Part shown: piece by piece, positions 34,721-44,369 of the stretch | Layout of the letters: every line of letters begins with the position of its first letter | Position numbering within the stretch: the stretch's first letter is position 1 | Assembly: GCA_020629715.1 (NCBI GenBank) | Contig: JAHDCU010000003.1 | Location: 120,879 to 184,878 of the forward strand | Length of the DNA stretch: 64,000 bases | Direction: 5' to 3' | Source: Saprospiraceae bacterium | GTDB lineage: Bacteria > Bacteroidota > Bacteroidia > Chitinophagales > Saprospiraceae | Notes under the pieces: model-generated | Database searches by the model: none | Told to the model about the DNA's origin: nothing | What the model saw: the letters and a program-made list of their open reading frames with translations, nothing else | Program-made: the position numbers and the translations under genes

Positions 34721-35659
34721 TTAATCTCTAAATTCTGCAATAGATTGTCTAGATCGATCTATAATCAATCTGGTTATATCAGGTCTGGAATAATGTCCTG
34801 CGGGGTCATAATTTTGGCGTTCTTCTCGTACCTTATTCATATCCAGCTCAGCGACGAATACGCCTTCTTTACCAACCTGTGGTTCAATAAGCCAAGATCC
34901 ATCCGGTGCAGCAATGCAACTACCACCATCTGCTACGATTTCAGGACATGCATCGTAGAATAACTGATAGTGTGGAAAGTCTTTAGGAATATCCGCTCTA
35001 CTAAACATGCCAGAAACTGAAATACTATATGAACGACCTTCTTTAGCTAATACAGGAGTTAGATCTACTGTATTACGAGGCACCCCGGGCCATACGGCGA
35101 TATGACAATTTTCTCCCAGCGCATATAAAGCAGCTCGTGATAGCGGCATCCAGTTTTCCCAGCAATTCAGACCGCCGACCGTAAAATCACATAACTCATG
35201 TGTACGTAAACCATGCCCATCACCTGGTGCCCATGATAGTCGCTCCTCGTAGGTAGGCTGCAGCTTGCGATGTACGGATTGTATGATCCCTCCTTGATCT
35301 ATATAGATAAGACTGCAATACAGACTATGTCCGCCTCTATTCTTGGCTCGCTCGATTGTACCTAAATAGCAAGCGACTTTATTCTGTTTACATGCTTTTA
35401 GCAAAGGATCTAGATCACCTGCTTCGGGCATTATAGCTGCCTCTATATATCTAGCATGGATATCTTTCTGAACTTGATCATTGAAAATAGATGAATGCAT
35501 GGGCGACAACCAAAATGGATATCCTGGCAGAAGAGCTTCCCCAAATATTACCAAGTCTGCTTTTTCCCTAACAGCTTTCTCTAGATAGCTTATGACCTTA
35601 TGCAAAGTCTTTTTTTGATCTAGCAACACGGATGATATTTGAGCTAAGGCAACCCTCAT
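34721..35659 (-). CDS. Nitrilase / carbon-nitrogen hydrolase
   Basis: A 312-residue enzyme of the nitrilase branch. The catalytic Glu41 (IFGEALLPGYP), Lys132 (HRKLQPTYEER) and Cys166 (GGLNCWENWMPLSR) are all present, and VWPGVPRN and the ending fit true nitrilases rather than amidases. It would hydrolyse an organic nitrile to acid and ammonia in the cytoplasm. The length is near the family norm. It lies eight bases after the aspartyl protease gene on the same strand, with no obvious functional link. The substrate cannot be told. Confidence 0.9.
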   Translation of the reverse strand: MRVALAQISSVLLDQKKTLHKVISYLEKAVREKADLVIFGEALLPGYPFWLSPMHSSIFNDQVQKDIHARYIEAAIMPEAGDLDPLLKACKQNKVACYLGTIERAKNRGGHSLYCSLIYIDQGGIIQSVHRKLQPTYEERLSWAPGDGHGLRTHELCDFTVGGLNCWENWMPLSRAALYALGENCHIAVWPGVPRNTVDLTPVLAKEGRSYSISVSGMFSRADIPKDFPHYQLFYDACPEIVADGGSCIAAPDGSWLIEPQVGKEGVFVAELDMNKVREERQNYDPAGHYSRPDITRLIIDRSRQSIAEFRD

Positions 35660-35667
35660 GATTTAGA

Positions 35668-36915
35668 CTATTGTATATTTTCTAGTTTATCTTCTAAGCG
35701 GAATGTTACTTTATATCTGTCGTCTCCTCGTCTTAATGTAAGTTTTATCTTATCACCATCGTCACCGGATAATTTTTTAGAAAGTTTCGCCAGCGAATAA
35801 TTTTTCATTCTTCTAAATCCTACTTTTTCTATGATATCGCCAGGTTTTATACCTGCCCTATCCGCTGGTGTATCATAGATAACGGCTTTGACAAAATACC
35901 GATCTAAATTGGGTCCAAAAGCATAAATTACCAGACCGCTTTTATCATATCTAAACTTCTTATTGTAATTTTTATGAGGTCGTAGATATACAAAGCTATG
36001 TACCATATCGAGGTACATATCAAATCTTGATAGCATTGTGTTACCTATCAAACCATTACGTTTGATTGTACTAGATTGCATGATACTCTGATCAAGATTT
36101 TGATAATACGTGAGCAATCCATCAAACCAAAATTGGTCAAAGGAGAGCCTCTTTGTCTTTCCGATATAGCCAATAATCTCACCACCTAAGCCTTTTCCCA
36201 GACTACCTGGTACTATTTTATCTGGAATGACCAGCGAGGTATCTGTGTTGGCATGGAGTAAAAAGCCAAGGGCAGCTCCGGTATCTAATAGGATTTGAAG
36301 TCTCTTTTCATCTCCATCTTCAGTGAGTATATTGGTCTTGATATAGGGTTTATAATTTTCAATTTCGAGCGGTATTTTGGCGTATTCTTGTATATCTGGT
36401 ATGACTAATTTACGTGGATTGATAATGGTTAGCTTTTTCTTTTTATAATCAAGTTTCACCACCAAACCACGAAAAAAACTTGATCCCAAAATACCATCGA
36501 TACGCTCGCCTGTGATTTCATCCATCTGTAGAAAGTCCTTATCCATCACAAGGATATCTTTCTGTACAGCCTCAGTTTTTTCAACCTTAATATTGACATC
36601 TCGAAGTACATGCGCATATAAGGTATCCGTAAGATCCGCTCCTTGAATTTTTACGCGACGTCCAAACGGTATACCGAGAAGTTCTGCAATTTCCCGCTTA
36701 AATAAAATGGTATGCTCTGACCCGGTATCGAATAAAAACGAAAGGGTAATCGCATTTTTAAACTTGAGATCTACCACTATGAATCCTTGGTGATAATCAA
36801 ATGGTATATCTACTTTATCTTTACCACCAAGTAGCTCTATACCAAGCTGCTGACTTGTGCCGTATACTACAGCAAGTATCAGAATGAGCAGAGTAAGTAT
36901 TTGACGTCTAAGCAT
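35668..36915 (-). CDS. Secreted aspartyl protease-like protein with PDZ
   Basis: A 415-residue protein with a signal-like hydrophobic N-terminus (TLLILILAVVYGTSQ). Two retropepsin-like half-domains follow, with active-site-like motifs FLFDTGSEHTILF (near 65) and ILLDTGAALGFLL (near 210). A PDZ domain occupies about 320-400 (TPADRAGIKPGDIIEKVGF). Both DTG triads are intact, so a bilobal or internal dimer protease is plausible; the role in the periplasm or at the surface is unknown. It starts 55 bases from the divergent permease gene. Confidence 0.85.
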   Translation of the reverse strand: MLRRQILTLLILILAVVYGTSQQLGIELLGGKDKVDIPFDYHQGFIVVDLKFKNAITLSFLFDTGSEHTILFKREIAELLGIPFGRRVKIQGADLTDTLYAHVLRDVNIKVEKTEAVQKDILVMDKDFLQMDEITGERIDGILGSSFFRGLVVKLDYKKKKLTIINPRKLVIPDIQEYAKIPLEIENYKPYIKTNILTEDGDEKRLQILLDTGAALGFLLHANTDTSLVIPDKIVPGSLGKGLGGEIIGYIGKTKRLSFDQFWFDGLLTYYQNLDQSIMQSSTIKRNGLIGNTMLSRFDMYLDMVHSFVYLRPHKNYNKKFRYDKSGLVIYAFGPNLDRYFVKAVIYDTPADRAGIKPGDIIEKVGFRRMKNYSLAKLSKKLSGDDGDKIKLTLRRGDDRYKVTFRLEDKLENIQ

Positions 36916-36970
36916 ACAATTGTTTGGGCGGTCTGTCCAAATATACTATTTTACTGATCTAATCATAGCT

Positions 36971-38290
36971 ATGAGTACACTTAAGAAAGAGCTTACCGTC
37001 GGAGGATTGACCATGATTGCCATAGGATCATGCATTGGATCAGGCATATTTACTACTCCCAGCAAGATCATTGGAGATCTTGGAAATTACTCTTTAGTGC
37101 TCATATTATGGACCATAGGTGGATTTATCACCTTATTGGGAACTCTCGTATTTTCAGAGCTATCATCCAGATTTCCGACATCAGGAGGTGTATATGTATA
37201 TTTAAAAGAGGCCTATGGAGATTTGGCAGGTTTTTTATATGGATGGGTGATTTTATTGGTAATCAATACGGGAGCCTTAGCGGCTTTATCTGTTGCACTA
37301 GTTGACTATTTAGGTTTCTTTTTTGAGTTTAGTGAAATTGCTAAAAAAATAACAGCCGTCTCACTCATTCTTGGATTAACCATAATCAATATTTTTGGCG
37401 TAAACATCAGTCAGGCATTTGCTAAGATATTTACGGGAGCAAAATTAATGGCCATAGCATTCATTATTATTGTAGTTGCCTTATGCACTGGGGACTGGGA
37501 GATTCAAGCATTTACATCTGCGCAACCTTTATCTACAGATAAATCTGTCATATCGCTGATGCTTATCAGTCTCGTAGGAGTCTTTTGGTCTTTTGGAGGT
37601 TGGCATCATGCGACCTATCTATCTGGAGAAGCCAAACGACCCAGATATACCGTACCACGGGCGATGATCCTAGGTAGTATCATTGTGACCATTGTCTATC
37701 TATTATGCAATATTGCATATATGAAGGCCCTTCCTTTTGAGTTGCTATCTAGTACGGACAAGGTGGCAGGAGATGCTCTAAATCAAGTATTTAGCTTTGG
37801 CGCAAAACTGGTCACTATCTTTATTGCGATATCCATTTTTGGTACTATCGGCATATACTCTATGACTGCTCCTCGTATTTATTTCCAAATGGCAAAAGAT
37901 GGAATCTTCTTTAAAAGTTTATCAACCATACACCCTACATATCGGACACCTCATATCGCGATGATCGTACAAGCTTTATGGGCTTGTCTTCTTATTCTAA
38001 TCTGGGGGACATTTGCAAAACTCATCACTTTTGTGACTTTCATGGATATTTTGTTTATGTGTATTGCAGGCCTTAGTTTATTTATTTTTAGAAAAAGATC
38101 TACCAAGTCACCGAGTTTTGTGACTCCACTTTATCCACTTGTACCTTTACTGTATGGCTTGGTCACTTTTGCTTTTGTCTGTAGTACATTGATACAACTC
38201 CCTATAGAGTCATTAGCTGGCTTGATCATCATGATCATAGGCATTAGCGTTTTCTACATGCTCAAAAAAAAGAGTGCCCTACCGAAGTAG
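36971..38290 (+). CDS. APC-family amino acid permease
   Basis: A 439-residue inner-membrane transporter with about 12 helices. The first helix carries TMIAIGSCIGSGIFTTP, the G-S-G-I-F motif typical of APC substrate sites. The ATG at 36971 gives a usual N-terminus; the frame runs 17 codons further up, but that part reads like untranslated sequence. It belongs to the basic APC/LAT-like group; amino acid uptake or exchange is expected and the substrate is unknown. The stop codon lies inside the stem of the following terminator. Confidence 0.87.
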   Translation: MSTLKKELTVGGLTMIAIGSCIGSGIFTTPSKIIGDLGNYSLVLILWTIGGFITLLGTLVFSELSSRFPTSGGVYVYLKEAYGDLAGFLYGWVILLVINTGALAALSVALVDYLGFFFEFSEIAKKITAVSLILGLTIINIFGVNISQAFAKIFTGAKLMAIAFIIIVVALCTGDWEIQAFTSAQPLSTDKSVISLMLISLVGVFWSFGGWHHATYLSGEAKRPRYTVPRAMILGSIIVTIVYLLCNIAYMKALPFELLSSTDKVAGDALNQVFSFGAKLVTIFIAISIFGTIGIYSMTAPRIYFQMAKDGIFFKSLSTIHPTYRTPHIAMIVQALWACLLILIWGTFAKLITFVTFMDILFMCIAGLSLFIFRKRSTKSPSFVTPLYPLVPLLYGLVTFAFVCSTLIQLPIESLAGLIIMIIGISVFYMLKKKSALPK

Positions 38291-38302
38291 AGCACTCTTT
38301 TT
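38264..38302. terminator. Bidirectional terminator overlapping the permease stop
   Basis: GAGTGC and GCACTC close an inner stem CTAC-CGAA-GTAG, with A and T runs on both sides (eight A on the left, five T on the right). It can end transcription from the permease on the plus strand and from the DUF937-OmpA gene on the minus strand. The permease stop TAG is part of the inner stem. Confidence 0.85.
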
Positions 38303-38372
38303 AAAAAGTGTTTGAAATCTAGTTCTTAGCTCGAGTAGTAACTTTACATAAAAGAACTACTCTAGTGCTATA

Positions 38373-40061
38373 TTATTTAGCAATCGTAACTTCAATTCTT
38401 CTGTTCTGCTTTCTTCCTTCAGCAGTACCATTATCCGCAACTGGATTAGCAGCTCCGTATCCTTCAGCTGCTATTCTGTTAGCCGCTACGCCTTGCTCTA
38501 CTAATCTATTTTTTACAGCGATTGCTCTTGAGTTTGATAATGCGATATTCGCATCTGCATTACCTGTATTATCAGTATATCCTTCTACATTGATTTTAAC
38601 TTCTGGATAAGCTTTCATAATAGCTGCAATATTATCTACCTCACTCATAGAAGCACCGTCGATAGTGGCAGAACCTGTCGCAAATGTCAAATTATTGAAT
38701 CTGAATCTAGCGTCTCCTTTAAATCCACCATTAACAAATCCCATGAATTGCTCACCTGCCGACCCTGCAGCAAATGAAATACCATCCAAAGTTGCTTTAG
38801 CTGCTTCATTGACTTTGCTAAATGCTCCGCTTACTAAATCACCTGCGGCGCCAGCTACATCACCTACAGCATCTCCTACGGCACCTGCTGCGTCACCTAC
38901 AGCACCTGCTGTAGCACTAGCTGCATCTCCGACTGCACCTACAGCGTCACCTGCTAAATCAGCTGCTCCGCCTACTACACCTTCTGTAGCACCCATCGTA
39001 CTCTTAGCTGCATTGTCTAAAGAATCTATACCTGTGCTACATCCATATCTCGTAATTAAAAATCCTAACAATAGTAACACTAAAAATAATGGAAGCAACC
39101 ATCTAAGGATACTACCACCAGTCTTTACTGCGCCTTTACCTAGATCTGAGGCAACATCTACTCCTTTACCTGCTAGATCTGCAGCACCACCTACAACTTT
39201 CTTACCAGCGTCACCTACTGCGCCCGCAGCACCAGATACTGCATCTGCAGCACCACCTACTACCTTCTTACCTGCATCAATTCCTTTACCTGCAAGGTCA
39301 GCAGCTCCACCTACAACTTTCTTACCAGCGTCACCTACTGCGCCCGCAGCACCAGATACTGCATCTGCAGCACCACCTACTACCTTCTTACCTGCATCTA
39401 CTCCTTTACCAGCAAAGTCCACAGCTCCACCTACTACATTTTTCCCAGCATCTCCAACTGCTCCAAAAGCATCTTTACCCGCTCCCGTAATACCTGAAAC
39501 AATACCTCCTAGAGAACCTAAAAGTCCTGCTCCACCAGCTAAGTCTGCAAGACCCTCTGGCATTGCACTTGCTATTGAATCTTTCTGACCTTCTAATAAT
39601 CCTTGAAGTCCAGATATGCCTAATCCTTCGCTTTTGACCTGCTTTCCTAGCATGCCCATGATCATAGGCGCTGCCATTCCCATAAGAGAGGAAGTAGATC
39701 CCTCTGATACTCCAGAAAATTTAGAAACTAGACTAGTTAAACCACCCACTTTGTCACCTAATAATCCTGATAGCATGCTACCACCTTGCTCTACTAGACC
39801 TTCTGGGCTACCTTCACCGTCACCAAACATACCAGCGATGTTGTTTACGATGTTACCATCAGCACCCTTAAGCATATTCATAATGCCAGAAGCACCTTCA
39901 TTATCAGAAGCTTTGTCGACAACCGACCCTAATAGCATTGGAAAAATTCCGCCAAGAGCTTTAGTAACCCCTGATTCTGATTCCCCTAGGAATCCAGCAG
40001 CTTTACCAGCAAGTTGGCCCATAACTTGATCTTTTACAAGATCCATAAGATTGAAAGACAT
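38373..40061 (-). CDS. DUF937-repeat-TM-OmpA envelope fusion
   Basis: A 562-residue protein with an unusual layout. Residues 1-185 are a DUF937-like Gly/Ala helical domain (MSFNLMDLVKDQVMGQLAGK and later PMLLGSVVDKAS), with no signal peptide. Residues about 195-310 are Ala/Gly/Lys-rich, with a 40-residue unit repeated exactly twice (221-260 and 261-300). One membrane segment follows (ILRWLLPLFLVLLLLGFLI, 318-337), then a second Ala/Gly-rich linker (350-420) and an OmpA-like peptidoglycan-binding domain (about 450-562: NVEGYTDNTGN, NRRIEVTIAK). This predicts a cytoplasmic head, one inner-membrane pass and a periplasmic wall anchor. Partners unknown. Confidence 0.85.
   Translation of the reverse strand: MSFNLMDLVKDQVMGQLAGKAAGFLGESESGVTKALGGIFPMLLGSVVDKASDNEGASGIMNMLKGADGNIVNNIAGMFGDGEGSPEGLVEQGGSMLSGLLGDKVGGLTSLVSKFSGVSEGSTSSLMGMAAPMIMGMLGKQVKSEGLGISGLQGLLEGQKDSIASAMPEGLADLAGGAGLLGSLGGIVSGITGAGKDAFGAVGDAGKNVVGGAVDFAGKGVDAGKKVVGGAADAVSGAAGAVGDAGKKVVGGAADLAGKGIDAGKKVVGGAADAVSGAAGAVGDAGKKVVGGAADLAGKGVDVASDLGKGAVKTGGSILRWLLPLFLVLLLLGFLITRYGCSTGIDSLDNAAKSTMGATEGVVGGAADLAGDAVGAVGDAASATAGAVGDAAGAVGDAVGDVAGAAGDLVSGAFSKVNEAAKATLDGISFAAGSAGEQFMGFVNGGFKGDARFRFNNLTFATGSATIDGASMSEVDNIAAIMKAYPEVKINVEGYTDNTGNADANIALSNSRAIAVKNRLVEQGVAANRIAAEGYGAANPVADNGTAEGRKQNRRIEVTIAK
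39181..39420 (-). repeat. Two tandem 120-base coding repeats
   Basis: The blocks 39181-39300 and 39301-39420 differ at only six positions. They encode the two 40-residue Gly/Ala/Lys units of the DUF937-OmpA protein. The near identity at DNA level points to recent duplication and makes copy number likely to vary between strains. Confidence 0.9.
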
Positions 40062-40323
40062 TCGTTTAATGTTTTTAGTTGTTAATAAGGAAGTGTATCC
40101 ACCTAATGTTAAAGCATGATACGCTATTGTTACGTGATTTACAGCTATAAGTCACAAATAACAAGTTTGAGATGAACAAAAGTGACTACCTTTATCTAAA
40201 ATTGTTGTTTATTAGGCAAATTTTGATGGATTTATAGTAATCTCGATCTTTCGAGTTTCAATTTCAATATTGAATGATATTAATTGTAGTCTGAATACAA
40301 AATGTGTAGTCCTTAGCTAACTT

Positions 40324-43300
40324 ATGCATACATACTTTAATCATAATGAATCAGTTGGTATAGAAAGCAAACTACTTCACAGCAATTTACTGGAAGATAA
40401 TCTTGATGATGCTAAGAAACTAATCATTGGAACTTTCAACTATATGGTAGAGCGCATCACGGAACAAGAGTCCATGCATTTTTCTACCCTATTCACACGG
40501 ATAGCGTATGCGGGGCAACGATATGCACTACCTTCCTTTGAACTTTACATATATCATAAATTTAGAAGATCAACTACACAAAATGACATAGATGCGCAAG
40601 ATCTAAGGCTTGGCATCTGGAGCTCATTGTCCTTACTTTCTTACTTTGGTGAAGTATCTGAAAAAACTAATCTTTATTTAAAAAAACACAGGCCTCCCAA
40701 GCATAAAAATAAAAGTACGTTTACTCAGTTTACAAGGGTTATTTCAGGCATACTGTACGATCTAGATTTTGAATTATCAGAGGCTTCATTTATTTCCAAT
40801 CAAGAAGGTGCTATTGAATATAAGGTGCTTTTCAACCGTGATGATAGCAATGAGCCATTCACTGCATCCCTTCTTTCTGCAAACGAACTTTTCAACGGAA
40901 GATTTACTTGTAATCTTATTGATGTAGATATCGAAGAGGGAAACAAGCTTATACCCAAGGCATTTGTGATATTACCTGACTATTTGATCGATGTGAGTAG
41001 TGTAGCTGAGTGCTTTGATTATCAGGGGACAAGCTGTACGACTTATTTGACGAGAAAGATACTACCTTCGGAATCGTCCATTCATTTACTCGTCGGAAAT
41101 ATCGTCAATTATTTTCTGGATAAAATATGTAGTAATCCAAGTGTCCTATTTAAACAATTAGTACCTGAATTTTTCAAACTATATCCTTTAGAATTTTCCA
41201 CTTATGATGATCAGACGATTAGAGAACTTATAAGTAAAGTTGAGTTACATTTCAATCACCTCAAACGTACCGTAACCGAGGAATTTACAAAACAAGGTAT
41301 CGTAGCCAATGATGCATATCTAGAACCCAGTTTTTTCTCTCAAGACTATGGGCTACAAGGGAGGCTAGATCTTTTTCATCGTCACCGTAGTCGCCAAAAA
41401 TCTGATATCGTAGAACTCAAAAGTGGTAAAATATTTAGACCCAATATCTATGGTATCAATGCCAATCATTATATCCAGACTTTACTTTACGATCTGCTTA
41501 TAAAATCAAGCTTTGGAGAACATAGTAAGATAAGTAACTACATCTTATACTCTGCTCTAGATAAACTAAATCTAAAATATGCTCCTAGTATCAGATCGCA
41601 ACAACATGATGCACTTAGGCTGAGAAATGAGTTGGTTTGTCTTGAATATACCCTTGAAAGAACTGAAGATCTTTCTATTGACAAGCTATTGCAAAACACC
41701 ATAGAAAACGAACCTAAGGGTTTTGTAAAACGTGATATTGCTCTTGTAAATCATATTTTTTTAGCTGCAAGTCCACTTGAAAAAGCATACTATCACCATC
41801 TATTAAGCTTCGTAGCAAGAGAGCATCACCTAGCTAAAATAGGAATACACGGAGAAGATAGAAATAATGGTCTTGCTTCTCTCTGGTTGGATGATAGAGA
41901 ATCTAAACTTTCACGATTTGCATTACTTGATCACCTTTATATTGTAGATAATCAAGCAACTGCCTCAGTCCCCACCATTGTACTAGAACAAGACCCTAGA
42001 CATCGGCGTATCAGTAGTTTTAGAGCTGGTGATATCGTGGTATTATATCCTGCACATACCGATAGACATGTCGTACTACGCGAACAAGTATTTAAGTGTA
42101 ATATCATCGCCATCAATGATAACCAAGTCACCATTAAACTTAGAAGCCCACAGCATAACATTCAACTTTTTGATCAGTATGAAAACTGGAATATAGAGCC
42201 GGACTTTCTGGATAGTAGCTTCAATAGCATGTATCGCAGTCTATTTGATTTCTTACAAGCCGAGCCAACATATAAAGAGCTTATATTGGGAATTCGGCCA
42301 CCACAAAGTCTCAGAAATGCTATCAATATACCTGAATATCCAATACTTCATCAACAAAAAGAAGTACTTCAGGACCTACTAAGCGCTAAAGACTATTATC
42401 TTTTGTGGGGGCCACCTGGTACAGGCAAAACAAGCTTTATGCTGAAGTATGCCGTGCAATACCTCTATGAAGAAACAGATCAACAAATACTACTCATAGC
42501 CTATACCAATCGTGCCGTAGATGAAATATGCCGAGCGATCTCAGACATCCCTTCTGTCAAAGAATCGGGCTTTTTAAAAATCGGTAGTAAACATAGTACA
42601 GATCCTACTTTCAGAAAACATCTACTCCATGAGCAGATCGATAGATGTACTAATCGAAAGCAAATACGAGAGTTTGTGGATCAACAAAGGATCGTAGTCG
42701 GTACCGTATCGTCTATACAAAGCAAGTCCACTTTATTTGCATTAAAGAGTTTTGATACTATCATCGTTGATGAAGCCTCCCAGATCATTGAACCTATGCT
42801 GGTAGGACTCCTGCAAAAAGCTTCAAAATTTATCCTAATTGGGGATCATAAGCAGTTGCCCGCTGTAGTTGTACAAGATGAAAAGCACTCAGAAGTCAAA
42901 GACCAATCATTGATCGATATAGGTCTTCATAATATGCGGGATTCGCTGTATGAAAGATTACTCAAAAATGCACATGTAAATCAATGGTATCATGCTTTTG
43001 GGATATTGACTCAACAAGGAAGAATGCATAAGTCCTTACTACAATTTCCTAATCAATATTTTTACGAAAGCAAATTACGGATCATACCAAATATTGATCG
43101 CTTGGCAATTGACACTATAAAATCAAATCATGCTAGCTTGTCACAAGCCGTCTTGACCAATAGAACTCTTTATATTGATACACCTGTTGATGATGAATTT
43201 GATATCAAGACCAACCTATACGAAAGTCTGATGGTGTCAAAAATACTGGATGTCATACCACAAGACCATTCCAAAACAATCGGAATCATAACTCCATATA

Positions 43301-43614
43301 AGGCACAAATAGCAAAGATCAAAAGACAACTTACCAATGATGGTCTATATCATGACGGCATCACTATAGATACTGTAGAGCGATATCAAGGCAGTGCTCG
43401 AGATATCATTATCATCTCCCTATGTACTAATGTTGCTAGACAGATGAATCGCTTATCACAAACAAACGCCGATGGAGTAGATCGCAAACTAAATGTAGCT
43501 CTTACTAGAGCAAGAGAACAGATCATTATTCTTGGTAATAGAGAAGTCTTGGCGCATGCCAAAATCTATAATGAATTGATCAATAGCTATACGGAGTATC
43601 ATGCCGATTTTTGA
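40324..43614 (+). CDS. Dna2-like nuclease-helicase
   Basis: A 1096-residue protein. Residues about 300-480 hold a PD-(D/E)XK nuclease core: GRLDL with Asp349, then VELKSGK with Glu364 and Lys366, then NHYIQTLLYDLL with the Gln. The SF1B helicase follows: Walker A GPPGTGKT at 696-703, DEAS at 816-819, IGDHKQLP, QGRMHKSLLQFP, VERYQGSARDIIIIS and LNVALTRAREQIIILG. This is the Dna2/Cas4-type combination that cuts and unwinds branched DNA. The first 300 residues are not recognised. It stands alone, with 262 bases upstream. Repair is the likeliest role; defence is possible but no partner genes are adjacent. Confidence 0.9.
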   Translation: MHTYFNHNESVGIESKLLHSNLLEDNLDDAKKLIIGTFNYMVERITEQESMHFSTLFTRIAYAGQRYALPSFELYIYHKFRRSTTQNDIDAQDLRLGIWSSLSLLSYFGEVSEKTNLYLKKHRPPKHKNKSTFTQFTRVISGILYDLDFELSEASFISNQEGAIEYKVLFNRDDSNEPFTASLLSANELFNGRFTCNLIDVDIEEGNKLIPKAFVILPDYLIDVSSVAECFDYQGTSCTTYLTRKILPSESSIHLLVGNIVNYFLDKICSNPSVLFKQLVPEFFKLYPLEFSTYDDQTIRELISKVELHFNHLKRTVTEEFTKQGIVANDAYLEPSFFSQDYGLQGRLDLFHRHRSRQKSDIVELKSGKIFRPNIYGINANHYIQTLLYDLLIKSSFGEHSKISNYILYSALDKLNLKYAPSIRSQQHDALRLRNELVCLEYTLERTEDLSIDKLLQNTIENEPKGFVKRDIALVNHIFLAASPLEKAYYHHLLSFVAREHHLAKIGIHGEDRNNGLASLWLDDRESKLSRFALLDHLYIVDNQATASVPTIVLEQDPRHRRISSFRAGDIVVLYPAHTDRHVVLREQVFKCNIIAINDNQVTIKLRSPQHNIQLFDQYENWNIEPDFLDSSFNSMYRSLFDFLQAEPTYKELILGIRPPQSLRNAINIPEYPILHQQKEVLQDLLSAKDYYLLWGPPGTGKTSFMLKYAVQYLYEETDQQILLIAYTNRAVDEICRAISDIPSVKESGFLKIGSKHSTDPTFRKHLLHEQIDRCTNRKQIREFVDQQRIVVGTVSSIQSKSTLFALKSFDTIIVDEASQIIEPMLVGLLQKASKFILIGDHKQLPAVVVQDEKHSEVKDQSLIDIGLHNMRDSLYERLLKNAHVNQWYHAFGILTQQGRMHKSLLQFPNQYFYESKLRIIPNIDRLAIDTIKSNHASLSQAVLTNRTLYIDTPVDDEFDIKTNLYESLMVSKILDVIPQDHSKTIGIITPYKAQIAKIKRQLTNDGLYHDGITIDTVERYQGSARDIIIISLCTNVARQMNRLSQTNADGVDRKLNVALTRAREQIIILGNREVLAHAKIYNELINSYTEYHADF

Positions 43615-44363
43615 AGATTTCCATCGGCCCTTAACTGCTCATAATAATTATAATCTTTCACGATTCTAATTAGAAAATCTCGGGCAGGCTCTTCTTTTGT
43701 CACATTCAATACTTTCTGAATATGGGCAGCAGCATCGATATTCATTTCCTTACGATTGGTGGTAGTCAATCTTACGACTTCTTTCAATGTGACAATATCT
43801 TGTGGTCTCAATTGTGCTGCTTGTGGGTATTGAGGCTCATAGCTTTTTTTTATTCTCACAAAGGCAGTTTTACGAACACTATTACGTTTTTTGGTGGTGA
43901 TCACCGTCGTATTGGCAACCGTATCACCGATGCGCTGACCTTTATTACTGATGATGATAAACAAGGAAGCTAATAGACCGGGGATTGCCCCTGCAATACT
44001 GAACCATACATCTACGATACGCATAACCCAACGCTGAGTGCAGCTACCTAAAGTAAGTCTTGCACCATCTAGAGCAATGACTTTGATTCGCATGATACGC
44101 TTACCTAGCGTCTGTCCATCCCAAAATGCCTCCAGCAAAAGCGTATAAAAAAACAATGGCGCTGCCATTATAAACACTAGCCACCCTGTAGTTCCACCAA
44201 AAATTAAATTTTCAATCTGTGACGCAATATAAGTCAAAAGACTAGCCAATATGATAATAAAGATAAGATCCAAAAATCCTGCTAATATCCGCTCACCTAC
44301 AGTTGCCAGACTAAAGTCAATATTTACATTTTGTGGAGTAGTTACACGAATAGAATGTGACAT
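43599..44363 (-). CDS. RDD family membrane protein
   Basis: A 254-residue protein with the RDD domain: an early R-D pair (GERILAGFLDLIFIIILAS), helices around 25-130, and the segment WDGQTLGKRIMRIKVIALDG. The C-terminal 100 residues are a soluble part ending in the segment KDYNYYEQLRADGN. Its start faces that of the SpoIIM gene, only six bases away, and its stop overlaps the end of the helicase gene by 16 bases. RDD genes commonly sit beside SpoIIM-MoxR clusters in Bacteroidota. Transport of ions is suggested for some members, but the role here is unknown. Confidence 0.87.
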   Translation of the reverse strand: MSHSIRVTTPQNVNIDFSLATVGERILAGFLDLIFIIILASLLTYIASQIENLIFGGTTGWLVFIMAAPLFFYTLLLEAFWDGQTLGKRIMRIKVIALDGARLTLGSCTQRWVMRIVDVWFSIAGAIPGLLASLFIIISNKGQRIGDTVANTTVITTKKRNSVRKTAFVRIKKSYEPQYPQAAQLRPQDIVTLKEVVRLTTTNRKEMNIDAAAHIQKVLNVTKEEPARDFLIRIVKDYNYYEQLRADGNLQKSA

Positions 44364-44369
44364 ATAGTA

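Noticed and set aside
38665..39588. Long Pro/Ala-rich plus-strand frame of 307 codons
   Set aside because: It is the antisense of the Gly/Ala-rich DUF937-OmpA gene. The low-complexity coding strand keeps the other strand free of stops.
42361..42420. Frame break in the helicase gene
   Set aside because: All motifs lie in one continuous frame from 40324 to 43614.
40324..43614. Phage-defence system based on the nuclease-helicase
   Set aside because: No partner genes of known defence systems lie next to it, and the motifs alone fit Dna2-like repair equally well.
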